Source: an uncultured Prevotella sp.
GTDB lineage: Bacteria > Bacteroidota > Bacteroidia > Bacteroidales > Bacteroidaceae
Length of the DNA: 6,221 nucleotides
Assembly: GCA_905373605.1 (NCBI GenBank)
Contig: CAJPTO010000186.1
Location: 1 to 6,221, forward strand
Direction of reading: 5' to 3'
Below, in pieces: positions 1-6,221 of this stretch. Position 1 is the stretch's first letter, and each line of letters opens with the position of its first letter. The translations under genes and the position numbers were made by a program. The notes beneath the pieces are model-generated. The model saw nothing but the letters and a program-made list of their open reading frames with translations, was not told the origin of the DNA and ran no database searches.

Positions 1-7
1 GTCCCAT
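1..7 (-). CDS. nqrF: Probable start of nqrF (Na+-NQR subunit F), 5' end only
   Basis: Eleven bases after the nqrE stop codon an ATG appears on the minus strand (bases 7-5), followed by GGA and the window edge, so only Met-Gly is visible. A purine-rich stretch, GAAAAGGA, sits a few bases upstream and is the best ribosome-binding site in the operon. The assignment rests on position: in bacterial nqr operons nqrF follows nqrE. NqrF is the NADH-oxidising subunit, with an N-terminal membrane helix, a 2Fe-2S ferredoxin domain and an FAD/NADH reductase domain. None of this can be seen here, so identity is inferred from context. Confidence 0.55.
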
Positions 8-18
8 ATGTCCTTTTC

Positions 19-645
19 TTATAGATTTAAGCCCGAGAAGCACATCATGGCCATAGCCATGAGTCCCACGGTGATGAATGTTATGCCCAGTCCTTGCAAG
101 GGTTTGGGCACATCGCTGTATTGCATCTTCTCCCTAATGGCACCCATCGACACGATGGCGAGCGTCCAACCAATGCCACTTCCAATGGCGTAGGCGATGG
201 AATCCCACACCGAACCAATGTATTGTGTGCTTGCGGGGTCCATGTTGATGCGTTGTTGCATGAAGAGCGAAGCGCCCATGATGGCACAGTTTACGGCAAT
301 AAGGGGAAGGAAGATGCCCAAAGCTGAATAGAGCGAGGGGCTGAACTTTTCGACAGCCATCTCTACCAGCTGCACAATGCCTGCAATAACTGCGATGAAA
401 AGGATGAAGCTGAGGTACGAAAGGTCTACGCCCTCAATCAAACAGTCGGGACCCAGCACCTTGGTTTGCAGCAAATAATCGATGGGAACGGTGACTAGCA
501 ACACGAAGGTTACGGCCAATCCCAAGCCCATAGAGGTCTTGACGTTCTTCGAAACGGCCAAATATGAGCACATTCCCAAGAAGAAAGCGAATATCATGTT
601 GTCCACAAAGATGGACCTGAAGAATAAACTTATTATATGTTCCAT
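19..645 (-). CDS. nqrE: Na+-translocating NADH:quinone reductase subunit E (NqrE)
   Basis: This 208-residue integral membrane protein belongs to the NqrDE/RnfAE family and is expected to have six transmembrane helices. Together with NqrD it forms the membrane core, which carries an iron-sulfur centre between NqrF and NqrC. Cysteines C26 (in GMCSYLA) and C120 (in AVNCAIMG) occupy the positions of the metal-ligand cysteines described for the Vibrio subunit. It is about ten residues longer than typical proteobacterial NqrE, apparently through the loop segments near residues 64-78 and 132-148. The C-terminal [16 protein letters not shown] stretch is typical. The ATG lies 8 bases after the nqrD stop, with no Shine-Dalgarno sequence, and nqrF seems to follow. 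The family call is firm. E rather than D is chosen from gene order and the spacing of the cysteines. Confidence 0.97.
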   Translation of the reverse strand: MEHIISLFFRSIFVDNMIFAFFLGMCSYLAVSKNVKTSMGLGLAVTFVLLVTVPIDYLLQTKVLGPDCLIEGVDLSYLSFILFIAVIAGIVQLVEMAVEKFSPSLYSALGIFLPLIAVNCAIMGASLFMQQRINMDPASTQYIGSVWDSIAYAIGSGIGWTLAIVSMGAIREKMQYSDVPKPLQGLGITFITVGLMAMAMMCFSGLNL

Positions 646-653
646 TGTGTTTC

Positions 654-1283
654 TTATTTTTTCTCCTTGTAGAAATAGGCTCTATGCAGCCAGATAACGC
701 AACCAAGCAGTATCAATGCCATGGCGGGCATGGTCATCATGCCGTTGTTTATGTAGCCGGCGTTGTATGCACTCTCGGGAATGAGCTGGAAACCAAGCAG
801 CGAACCGCGGCCGAAAAGTTCGCGAATGGCACCCACCAGAACCAAAATGAAGGCATAGCCCAAGCCATTTCCGATGCCATCGAGGAAACTTGGCCAAGGC
901 TTGTTCATCATCGCGAAGGCCTCGAGGCGGCCCATGAGGATGCAGTTGGTGATGATGAGGCCCACATAAACCGAAAGTTCCACGCTGACATCATACACAA
1001 AGGCCTTCAACACTTGGCTAACGATGGTTACCAAGGCTGCTACCACCACCAATTGAACGATGATGCGGATGCGCGATGGGATGGTGTTGCGTATCAGGGA
1101 TATGATAACATTAGAGAAAGCCGTGATGATGGTAACGGCAAGACCCATAACAATGGCAGGCTTAAGCTGCGATGTAACGGCCAAAGCCGAACAGATGCCA
1201 AGCACCTGAACCATGATGGGGTTATCGAGATTTAACGGATTGACAAAGACTTCTTTGTTTTCCTTTGAAAATAACTTACTCAT
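654..1283 (-). CDS. nqrD: Na+-translocating NADH:quinone reductase subunit D (NqrD)
   Basis: This is a 209-residue polytopic membrane protein of the NqrDE/RnfAE family, close to the usual length. Residues 10-23 carry a Bacteroidetes-like N-terminus ([20 protein letters not shown]), followed by about six hydrophobic helices. C31 (in GICSALAVT) and C114 (in TNCILMGR) match the family's ligand positions for the Fe-S site shared with NqrE across a pseudo-twofold axis. [14 protein letters not shown] and the [14 protein letters not shown] stretch are hallmark segments. The C-terminus is short and lysine-rich (YKEKK). The gene starts 15 bases after nqrC and ends 8 bases before nqrE. The bases before its ATG show no Shine-Dalgarno motif, as is usual in Bacteroidetes. 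The nearest alternative is RnfE, which the nqrABC context excludes. Confidence 0.97.
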   Translation of the reverse strand: MSKLFSKENKEVFVNPLNLDNPIMVQVLGICSALAVTSQLKPAIVMGLAVTIITAFSNVIISLIRNTIPSRIRIIVQLVVVAALVTIVSQVLKAFVYDVSVELSVYVGLIITNCILMGRLEAFAMMNKPWPSFLDGIGNGLGYAFILVLVGAIRELFGRGSLLGFQLIPESAYNAGYINNGMMTMPAMALILLGCVIWLHRAYFYKEKK

Positions 1284-1298
1284 AACTGTTGCTTGGAA

Positions 1299-2033
1299 TT
1301 ACTTACTGGTTAAAAACACAAGATACTTCGACAGCCCCTCGATAAGCATGGCACTTACGCCATCGCTTGTCAGCGTAGCTCCAGTAACAACGTCCACCTG
1401 CGTAGTGGGGTCGTCTATTTTTTTCACCACCGAGAGTGCCACCTTTTGCGTGCCTTTGGCAAACACTTTCTTGCCTTTGAAGAGATTTTGCCACTTCACG
1501 TTGTCTTTTATCTCCGCACCAAGCCCGGCCGTTTCGCCTTCGTGGTTGAAGTATGCGCCGAAAACGGTGTTCTTGTCTGCGTCAAGTGCAATAAATCCGT
1601 TGATGGGTCCCCAAAGCCCCATGCCATAAACGGGCACGATGTACTTCGTTTGTCCGTCTACTTTGCAAACGAAGAGTGCCAAGCGGCCAGCTTTGTAGTC
1701 GGCACTGTTGAGCGTGAACCCGGCTTTTTCGCCGCCTTGCTCGCCTTTGGTTGTAACTTTGCCGTTGGTGTCTATGATTTCATCGGCCAACACCACCTCT
1801 TTATATTTCTTTGCAGCCTCTTCATCGCTAATGTCGCGAATGTTAAGCGCATAGAGCAGCTGTTTCTTCTTGTCCAAGGCAACGTTGATGTCTTGCAATG
1901 GCTTCAATGCCTTAAATACGAAAGCCAATAAGAAGGCAACAACAACGACAATGATGGTAGAATAAACCAGCGTATAGGCGTTGCCGTTGGTATTGAGTTT
2001 CTTTTTATCCTTTACTTCTGCTATGATTGTCAT
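1299..2033 (-). CDS. nqrC: Na+-translocating NADH:quinone reductase subunit C (NqrC), FMN-bearing
   Basis: The 244-residue protein has one N-terminal membrane helix (about residues 20-41, rich in Ile and Val) and a periplasmic FMN-binding domain. The flavin attachment motif is TGAT at residues 217-220, within VDVVTGATLTSDGVSAM. T220 is the expected phosphoester link to FMN, put in place by the flavin transferase ApbE, which is not in this window. Other family marks are YGMGLWGPINGFIAL (136-150) and the HEGETAGLGAEI loop (164-175), where Ala replaces the Pro common in proteobacterial homologues. The start codon overlaps the nqrB stop as ATGA, which suggests translational coupling. NqrC passes electrons from the NqrD/E iron-sulfur site to the FMN of NqrB. 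Length and motifs are normal, so function is likely intact. Confidence 0.97.
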   Translation of the reverse strand: MTIIAEVKDKKKLNTNGNAYTLVYSTIIVVVVAFLLAFVFKALKPLQDINVALDKKKQLLYALNIRDISDEEAAKKYKEVVLADEIIDTNGKVTTKGEQGGEKAGFTLNSADYKAGRLALFVCKVDGQTKYIVPVYGMGLWGPINGFIALDADKNTVFGAYFNHEGETAGLGAEIKDNVKWQNLFKGKKVFAKGTQKVALSVVKKIDDPTTQVDVVTGATLTSDGVSAMLIEGLSKYLVFLTSK

Positions 2034-3196
2034 TTGTTGGTTTTGGTTAAACGTTTCATGCGCTTGCTAATGTTGGCTTGTACCACGTAATAGTCGATAA
2101 GCGGTGCAAACATGTTGGCAAACAATATGGCCAACATCATTCCTTCGGGGTATCCAGGGTTCATTACGCGGATGATAAGTGCCATTGCGCCGATGAGGAA
2201 GCCGTAAATCCATTGCCCTGTGTGCGTGCGAGCCGAGGTTACGGGGTCGGTAGCCATGAATACGGCACCGAAACAGAAGCCACCCAGAACGATATGTTCG
2301 TACCAGTTGATGGGTGTCATGCCCAGGTGGCGGAACAACAAGGCCATCAATATGCCTCCTGCAAAGACGCTTCCCATCGTTCGCCAGCTGGCAATGCCCG
2401 TCCAAAGCAGGATAATGGCACCTATGGCGATGGCAATAACACTTGTCTCGCCCACACTTCCAGGGATAAAGCCCGTTATCATGTCGCTCAAGCTGTAAGG
2501 AACATCCGTCTTTGTGGCAATTTCGCCCAGGGGCGTGGCGGCCGTAAAGCCGTCTGGGAGGTCGTATCCAAAGCCCAAGATGGAGTTGGATGCCACCCAA
2601 ACGGTGTCGCCCGTCATCTTCGAGGGGTAAGAGAAGAATAGGAACGCGCGCGCGCAAAGGGCTACATTGAAGATGTTCATGCCTGTTCCGCCGAATATCT
2701 CTTTGCAAATAACCACAGAAAAAGCCACAGCAAGTGCCAACACCCACAGCGGACAGTTAACGGGGATAATCAATGGTATGAGAATACCTGTAACAAGGAA
2801 GCCTTCTTGTATCTCTTCGTGCTTCCATTGTGCCCAGGCAAACTCTATTCCCAGTCCCACGGCATAGCTAACAACCACTTTTGGCAACACGGCCAAGAGG
2901 CCGAAGAAGAACAAATCGAAGAAGCTGGCATCGGCCAAATGGTCTGCCGCAGCGTAATTTTGGTATCCAACGTTGTACATGCCGAAGAGCAAAGCCGGCA
3001 AAGCAGCAATTACCACCACGCTCATGATGCGCTTCGAGTCGATGGAATCGTGGATGTGCGCCCCCACTTTCGATGTGGTGTTGGGCACATAGAGGAATGT
3101 TTCCAAGCCATCGAAGATGCTTTGGAAGGCATGAAGCTTGCCCCCCGGCTCGAATTTCGGCTTTATCTTGTCTAAATATTGTCTTAATGCTTTCAT
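2030..3196 (-). CDS. nqrB: Na+-translocating NADH:quinone reductase subunit B (NqrB), FMN-bearing
   Basis: This 388-residue protein is the large membrane subunit that carries covalent FMN and riboflavin and forms the Na+ path. A cytoplasmic N-terminal stretch (1-55, including KPKFEPGGKLHAF) is followed by about ten hydrophobic segments. KEIFGGTGMNIFNVAL (165-180), ATDPVTSARTHTGQWIYG (315-332) and NPGYPEGMMLAILFANMFAP (346-365) are diagnostic. The flavin attachment site aligns to DGFTAAT at 215-221, making T221 the likely FMN carrier. The usual core is SGAT or TGAT, so the Gly-to-Ala change at 219 is unusual. The gene starts 6 bases after nqrA and overlaps nqrC by 4 bases. It is slightly shorter than the Vibrio protein. 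RnfD is the closest paralogue, but context and length favour NqrB. Confidence 0.97.
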   Translation of the reverse strand: MKALRQYLDKIKPKFEPGGKLHAFQSIFDGLETFLYVPNTTSKVGAHIHDSIDSKRIMSVVVIAALPALLFGMYNVGYQNYAAADHLADASFFDLFFFGLLAVLPKVVVSYAVGLGIEFAWAQWKHEEIQEGFLVTGILIPLIIPVNCPLWVLALAVAFSVVICKEIFGGTGMNIFNVALCARAFLFFSYPSKMTGDTVWVASNSILGFGYDLPDGFTAATPLGEIATKTDVPYSLSDMITGFIPGSVGETSVIAIAIGAIILLWTGIASWRTMGSVFAGGILMALLFRHLGMTPINWYEHIVLGGFCFGAVFMATDPVTSARTHTGQWIYGFLIGAMALIIRVMNPGYPEGMMLAILFANMFAPLIDYYVVQANISKRMKRLTKTNK

Positions 3197-3202
3197 CTTG
3201 TC

Positions 3203-4552
3203 TTATGCATTTTCTTTACGTAACATGTTCAAGCCTTGACGAACGATGCGTTGCAGCTCCAGTTTTGAGCTGTCAACAAACTCGGCCAGTGCGAAATCTT
3301 CGGGCGAAACCTCGTAAATGCCCAACTGTTCCATCTTGTCGATGTCGCCGGCGATGATGGCTTTGATGAGGAATTCGCCGTAGATGTCCATCGGCAGCAC
3401 CTTATCATACTCGCCACTCATAATCATATGGCGCTCGCCACCCTTCACACGAGCATCCAAGTCGTACTCCTTTTTGCCCATGAGCCACGAGAAATAGCTG
3501 CGCGATGTGGAGAATTGACCTGTGCGCGGCATAATCCAGCCAAACATTTCGTTGGCATGTGCGCCTTCGGGGATAGCGGTTATCTCGGATGTTTTCACCC
3601 CAACACTATCATCAAGACTCGACTTTGTGCCAGTAAGCGGGTTGCCATTGATGAGCCGCACATCCTCTTGGCGCGCCAATGCGCCTTTGAGAACGGCCGA
3701 GAACGGTGCTCCGATGAGGGCTTCCACATACATGGGTGAGGCCATTGCACTGCCCCCGAGGGCAATTGTGCGAAGAAGGTTAACCTTACCCGTGTTGAAC
3801 AGACGGCCAAAGAAGATAACAAATGTTGGGTCTACCGTCCAAACCACCTCGCCTTTGTTCACTGGCGCGATGTGGTTAACCTGCACACCAACGTTCCCTG
3901 CTGGGCATGGACCATCGAAAACCGTCACTTCCACATCCTTGGCATTCACCAAAGCATCGGCCGTTTGGTTCTTGCCGATGCCCAAATAGGTGGTGCCCAT
4001 CTTCGAAAGTGCTGTCAATCCTGTTTGGAAATCGCGCTCGTTACCCTGCAATTCGTATTCGAAATTACCCGAAAGGGGCATGTCGCGCAGTGCGGAAACG
4101 AAGATGCCCTTGGGCTTTGTCTGCGGATTGGCCGAAACGGCGTAGGGCAATTGATAGACGTATCCAAACAAGCCTGCCTCCAACAAGGCGTTCTTTACCT
4201 CATCGGCAGAAAGTTTTGTCACATCGCTTTGTCCAAAATCATGATACTTCTGCACATCATCGGCTTGCAGCCTGATGCCAATAATTTTTCTTCGTTCGCC
4301 CCTTTCAACGGCCTTAACCGTCCCGCTAACCGGCGAAGCGAACCTCACCTCGGGGCAATTCTTATCCACAAACAAGGCATCACCCACGTCCACGCGGTCT
4401 CCTTCGTGCACAACAAGCTTAGGAACAACGCCTTCGAAGGTGTCGGGGCGCACCACATACTCTGTGCATGAGCCCACAACGCGTTTCGTTTCGGCAGCTT
4501 TTCCTTTCAGGTGAATGTTTAAGCCTTTACGTAACTTAATGACATTTGCCAT
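3203..4552 (-). CDS. nqrA: Na+-translocating NADH:quinone reductase subunit A (NqrA)
   Basis: This 449-residue cytoplasmic-face subunit is the first gene of the operon and is related to RnfC and, distantly, Nuo51. It has no membrane helices or cofactor motif. In order: N-terminal MANVIKLRKGLNIHLKGKAA, typical of Bacteroidetes NqrA; a biotinyl/lipoyl-like fold around residues 25-100 with SPVSGTVKAVERGERRK at 73-89; the central GPCPAGNVGVQVNHIAPV (214-231); SPMYVEALIGAPFSAVL (272-288); and an SLBB-like C-terminal part ending in IYGEFLIKAIIAGDIDKMEQ (390-409). Family work implicates NqrA in organising the quinone region next to NqrB. The ATG at 4552 is chosen because it gives the canonical N-terminus. 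No Shine-Dalgarno precedes it; the leader just upstream is A/T-rich. nqrB follows after 6 bases. Confidence 0.97.
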   Translation of the reverse strand: MANVIKLRKGLNIHLKGKAAETKRVVGSCTEYVVRPDTFEGVVPKLVVHEGDRVDVGDALFVDKNCPEVRFASPVSGTVKAVERGERRKIIGIRLQADDVQKYHDFGQSDVTKLSADEVKNALLEAGLFGYVYQLPYAVSANPQTKPKGIFVSALRDMPLSGNFEYELQGNERDFQTGLTALSKMGTTYLGIGKNQTADALVNAKDVEVTVFDGPCPAGNVGVQVNHIAPVNKGEVVWTVDPTFVIFFGRLFNTGKVNLLRTIALGGSAMASPMYVEALIGAPFSAVLKGALARQEDVRLINGNPLTGTKSSLDDSVGVKTSEITAIPEGAHANEMFGWIMPRTGQFSTSRSYFSWLMGKKEYDLDARVKGGERHMIMSGEYDKVLPMDIYGEFLIKAIIAGDIDKMEQLGIYEVSPEDFALAEFVDSSKLELQRIVRQGLNMLRKENA

Positions 4553-4560
4553 GACAAATT

Positions 4561-4591
4561 GATAATATCTGTTTTATATGATTAATATCTC
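4561..4591. repeat. Imperfect direct repeat GAT(T)AATATCT ahead of nqrA
   Basis: GATAATATCT (4561-4570) recurs as GATTAATATCT (4581-4591), differing by one inserted T, with starts 20 bases apart, about two helical turns. Each copy is itself nearly palindromic. They lie within the transcribed leader, 9-39 bases upstream of the nqrA ATG. They could be a protein-binding site or just part of the A/T-rich ribosome-entry region. Short A/T-rich repeats arise easily by chance. Confidence 0.25.
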
Positions 4592-4606
4592 GTTCCACTT
4601 TGCTCA

Positions 4607-4656
4607 TCGGCACCATCCATCTCACCGCCCTGTGGCAAGCGGCGAATACATGCCGA
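4607..4656 (-). other. Two-tier stem-loop in the nqr leader
   Basis: On the minus-strand RNA, UCGGCAU (bases 4656-4650) can pair with GUGCCGA (4613-4607). Inside it, UUCGCCGC (4646-4639) pairs with GCGGUGAG (4628-4621) around a ten-base loop, UUGCCACAGG. The two helices are separated by a lopsided internal loop of 3 and 7 bases. Three of the pairs are G.U on the minus strand and would be A/C mismatches on the plus strand, so the fold fits RNA transcribed leftwards with nqrA better than RNA transcribed rightwards. Folding was done by eye, without energy values. Confidence 0.45.
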
Positions 4657-4685
4657 ATTGGCCTACGCTGCAAGAACAAACCTTG

Positions 4686-4719
4686 AAAGCGGAGGAAAGA
4701 CTACCCCACCCTCCGCTTT
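4686..4719 (-). other. Ten-base-pair hairpin at the 5' end of the nqr leader
   Basis: AAAGCGGAGG (4686-4695) and CCTCCGCTTT (4710-4719) form a perfect 10-bp inverted repeat with a 14-base spacer. On the minus strand it begins only a few bases after the predicted transcription start, so the nqr mRNA would carry a stable stem at its 5' end. Read on the plus strand it is followed by TTTT and resembles a weak intrinsic terminator, but no plus-strand gene ends here. A role in mRNA stability or attenuation is possible but unproven. Confidence 0.55.
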
Positions 4720-4727
4720 TATCCGTG

Positions 4728-4758
4728 CAAATATAATCAAAATAAAACATAATAAAAA
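4728..4758 (-). promoter_or_regulatory. Bacteroidetes-type promoter for the nqr operon
   Basis: On the minus strand TATATTTG (4735-4728) matches the Bacteroidetes sigma-ABfr -7 consensus TAnnTTTG in every fixed position. It is followed by CACGG, giving a start near 4722-4724. The -33 TTTG element is poor: the best candidate, TTTT at 4758-4755, has 19 bases to the -7 box and one mismatch. The surrounding A/T-rich tracts (4729-4765) may help polymerase binding. It is the only good -7 match upstream of nqrA that I see. Confidence 0.7.
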
Positions 4759-4775
4759 GAAAAACGGCGTGTATA

Positions 4776-4807
4776 TTTCTCATTAAGAGTTTTTATATGT
4801 AATTTTG
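4776..4807 (+). promoter_or_regulatory. Bacteroidetes-type promoter for the TamB-like gene
   Basis: TAATTTTG (4800-4807) fits the -7 consensus TAnnTTTG exactly. TTTC at 4776-4779 is a one-mismatch -33 box with a 20-base spacer, within the usual range. The predicted start near 4810-4812 leaves only about 13-15 bases before the TTG start codon at 4825. The promoter is back to back with the nqr promoter, with roughly 20 bases between their -33 boxes. Confidence 0.65.
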
Positions 4808-4824
4808 CCAACTAAACAGAGCAA

Positions 4825-6221
4825 TTGAGAAAGTTAAGACACATAATTAATATTATCCTATGGGCTGCCGTTGGCCTGTATTTCACGTTTGTGGTTTTGC
4901 TGCGCGTTCCCTTTATTCAGGGTTTTGTTGGGGACGCTATCGGCAACGCCCTTTCAGACAAGTTGGGTACTGAAGTGAAGGTGGGCAGAGTGGACTTGGG
5001 CTTTCTCAACCGCGTAATAATCGACGACCTTGTTATCAACGACCAGCGCAACCAACGCATGCTTGAGGCTTCGCGGCTATCGGTAAAACTTGACTTTGCT
5101 GCGATTGCCTCAGGGAAAATCCACATTTCCTCGGTGCAACTATTCGGCCTGAAGGCCAACCTATACAAGCAAACAGCAAAAAGCAAGCCCAACTTTCTGT
5201 TTGTGCTCGACTCGTTGGCATCCAAAGACACCACGTCTAGCACGCCACTCGACCTCCGCATCAACACACTCATCATCAGGAGGGGGAACATTAGCTACAA
5301 TCAGCTGGATGCACCTCGGGTGAAGGCATTCTCGGCAAAGCACATTTCGGTGACCGACATCAGCGCACACATCGCCCTAGACGCACTTACACCCGACAGC
5401 GTGAACCTAAACATCAAGGACTTGTCGTTCAAAGAGCAGTCGGGGCTGCATGTCAAGTCAATCACTGGCGAACTCACGGCCAACAAACGCCAAGCAAACC
5501 TCATTAACTTAACCTGCGATTTGCCTGCCACCAACATCAACTTCGGCCCCATAGCGGCCACTTACACCTTTAACGGCACCGAGTTTCAATCGCCCTCGCT
5601 ACAGTTTAGCGGCAGCTTGCAAAGGTCGAAACTCACCTTAGCCGACTTGGCTTGCTTCCTGCCCGAACTGAAAGCCTCTGTGAAGCCATTCTACATCCAA
5701 ACATCCGTGTCGGGAACAAGCACCTCTATGCGGGTACTAACGCTCGAAATATCTTCGGCCGAGAACAATTTCTCGCTGCAAGCCAACGGCTCGTTCAGCA
5801 ATTGGACTTCCAAACTGCGATGGGCTGCTGCCATCAAGCGGCTTCGCGTCAGTGCACAGGGCGTGCAATTCCTTTCAGACAACTTTGCCAACCATTTCCA
5901 AGTGCCGGCAGTCATAGGCAGGTTGGGCAACATCGACTTTGCAGGAGAGGCTGGCGGATTTGGCCAAGACGTGGCCACCAAGGGCGTTATTCGCACAGAT
6001 GCCGGCATGGCCACCGTGGGATTCGGCAAACACAACACCAGCTTCTCGGGAAGAATTGAGACCAACGGCTTGGACCTGGCAAAGATTACAGACGACAAAC
6101 GCTTCGGGAACATATCCACCCAGATAGACGTAGACGGGAAATTGCCCACTCGCGGCTCCGTATATGTTAAGGCCAAAGGCAACGTCAAGGCCTTTTCGTA
6201 TAACGATTACAACTATAAGAA
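4825..6221 (+). CDS. TamB/AsmA-like envelope protein (translocation and assembly module family), N-terminal part
   Basis: The frame is open from a TTG at 4825 to the window edge (465 full codons). Residues 1-27 are a basic start (MRKLRHI) and one hydrophobic signal-anchor helix ending at LLRVPF. Next comes the typical AsmA/TamB segment: FVGDAIGNALSDKLGTEVKV (34-53), then GRVDLGFLNRVIIDDLVIND (54-73). The rest, from about residue 85, alternates short hydrophilic and hydrophobic strands, as in the long beta-rich lipid-conducting domain of TamB proteins. No catalytic motif is seen. Bacteroidetes members usually exceed 1,400 residues, so about a third is visible and the diagnostic C-terminal domain is missing. 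Such proteins bridge inner and outer membranes and are implicated in phospholipid transport and outer-membrane assembly. TTG is the only fitting start: TAA at 4813 closes the frame upstream and the first in-frame ATG is codon 79, beyond the anchor. Another AsmA-family protein remains possible. Confidence 0.85.
   Translation, partial: MRKLRHIINIILWAAVGLYFTFVVLLRVPFIQGFVGDAIGNALSDKLGTEVKVGRVDLGFLNRVIIDDLVINDQRNQRMLEASRLSVKLDFAAIASGKIHISSVQLFGLKANLYKQTAKSKPNFLFVLDSLASKDTTSSTPLDLRINTLIIRRGNISYNQLDAPRVKAFSAKHISVTDISAHIALDALTPDSVNLNIKDLSFKEQSGLHVKSITGELTANKRQANLINLTCDLPATNINFGPIAATYTFNGTEFQSPSLQFSGSLQRSKLTLADLACFLPELKASVKPFYIQTSVSGTSTSMRVLTLEISSAENNFSLQANGSFSNWTSKLRWAAAIKRLRVSAQGVQFLSDNFANHFQVPAVIGRLGNIDFAGEAGGFGQDVATKGVIRTDAGMATVGFGKHNTSFSGRIETNGLDLAKITDDKRFGNISTQIDVDGKLPTRGSVYVKAKGNVKAFSYNDYNYK

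Larger units (their letters stand above)
4553..4724 (-). promoter_or_regulatory. Untranslated leader of the nqr operon, potentially structured
   Basis: If transcription starts a few bases downstream of the -7 box, nqrA has a leader of about 170 bases. Its 5' two thirds (4724-4607) are G+C-rich and contain two strong potential stem-loops. Its last 50 or so bases are A/T-rich and probably open, which suits ribosome entry in Bacteroidetes. The leader also contains three small ATG-initiated reading frames, of 9, 12 and 26 codons; the last overlaps the nqrA start. I recognise no known riboswitch class: I looked for TPP, FMN, cobalamin and fluoride consensus elements by eye. Regulation through the leader is inference. 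Confidence 0.5.

Noticed and set aside
645..1235. A 196-codon open frame on the plus strand opposite nqrD
   Set aside because: It is rich in His, Gln and Asn, has no recognisable domain, and lies fully antisense to a firmly identified membrane protein gene, so it is a codon-bias shadow.
2645..2655. Eleven-base alternating CG tract, a possible Z-DNA-forming sequence
   Set aside because: It lies within nqrB and is explained by the codons for Cys-Ala-Arg-Ala at residues 181-184. It is too short for a separate claim.
2067..2747. Long frames overlapping nqrB on both strands (226 codons minus, 187 codons plus at 2078-2641)
   Set aside because: Both translations are low-complexity and Arg/His-rich. 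The NqrB frame explains the region with clear family motifs.
3872..4471. A 199-codon plus-strand frame opposite nqrA
   Set aside because: It is antisense to well-conserved NqrA, shows no family resemblance and has no promoter or start context of its own.
19..4552. Rnf complex instead of Na+-NQR
   Set aside because: The gene order A-B-C-D-E, the NqrA-specific N-terminus and the absence of an RnfB-like ferredoxin gene all favour Nqr.
4686..4724. Rho-independent terminator reading rightwards (10-bp stem then TTTT)
   Set aside because: No plus-strand gene ends upstream, the loop is 14 bases, and the T-run is only about five. A 5' leader hairpin for nqr explains the same inverted repeat better.
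4578..4736. A 52-codon plus-strand frame in the intergenic region (begins MINISFHFAH)
   Set aside because: It runs antisense through the nqr leader and ends inside the predicted nqr -7 box. There is no promoter upstream of it and I recognise no family, so I treat it as chance, though conservation in relatives could revive it.

Overview
The window looks like Bacteroidales chromosome, most probably Prevotellaceae. The evidence is the style of the Nqr and TamB proteins, start sites almost without Shine-Dalgarno sequences, and two promoter -7 boxes that fit the Bacteroidetes consensus TAnnTTTG. Base composition is moderate, near half G+C by eye. No species can be named from sequence alone, and I see no mobile element, CRISPR array, tRNA or rRNA.

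Positions 1-4552, minus strand: the operon for the sodium-pumping NADH:quinone oxidoreductase (Na+-NQR), in transcription order nqrA (4552-3203), nqrB (3196-2030), nqrC (2033-1299), nqrD (1283-654), nqrE (645-19), then the first bases of a likely nqrF (7-1). Genes are 6-15 bases apart or overlap by 4, so they are surely cotranscribed. The order A-B-C-D-E-(F) separates this from the related Rnf complex. The complex takes electrons from NADH at NqrF, passes them through the NqrD/E iron-sulfur site, the covalent FMNs on NqrC and NqrB, and riboflavin to quinone, and exports Na+.

Positions 4553-4824: a divergent intergenic region with two back-to-back promoters. The one for nqr leaves a leader of about 170 bases that can fold into a strong 5' hairpin and a two-tier stem-loop. 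G.U pairs in the second favour folding of the minus-strand RNA. The promoter facing right leaves a leader of only about 15 bases.

Positions 4825-6221, plus strand: the N-terminal 465 codons of a TamB/AsmA-type envelope protein, open at the window edge. It has to start at TTG, because an in-frame stop lies just upstream and no ATG occurs in frame before codon 79.

The core content is ordinary respiratory and envelope housekeeping. The points worth a second look are the structured nqr leader, the small upstream reading frames in it, the variant flavin-attachment motif in NqrB and the TTG start of the TamB-like gene.
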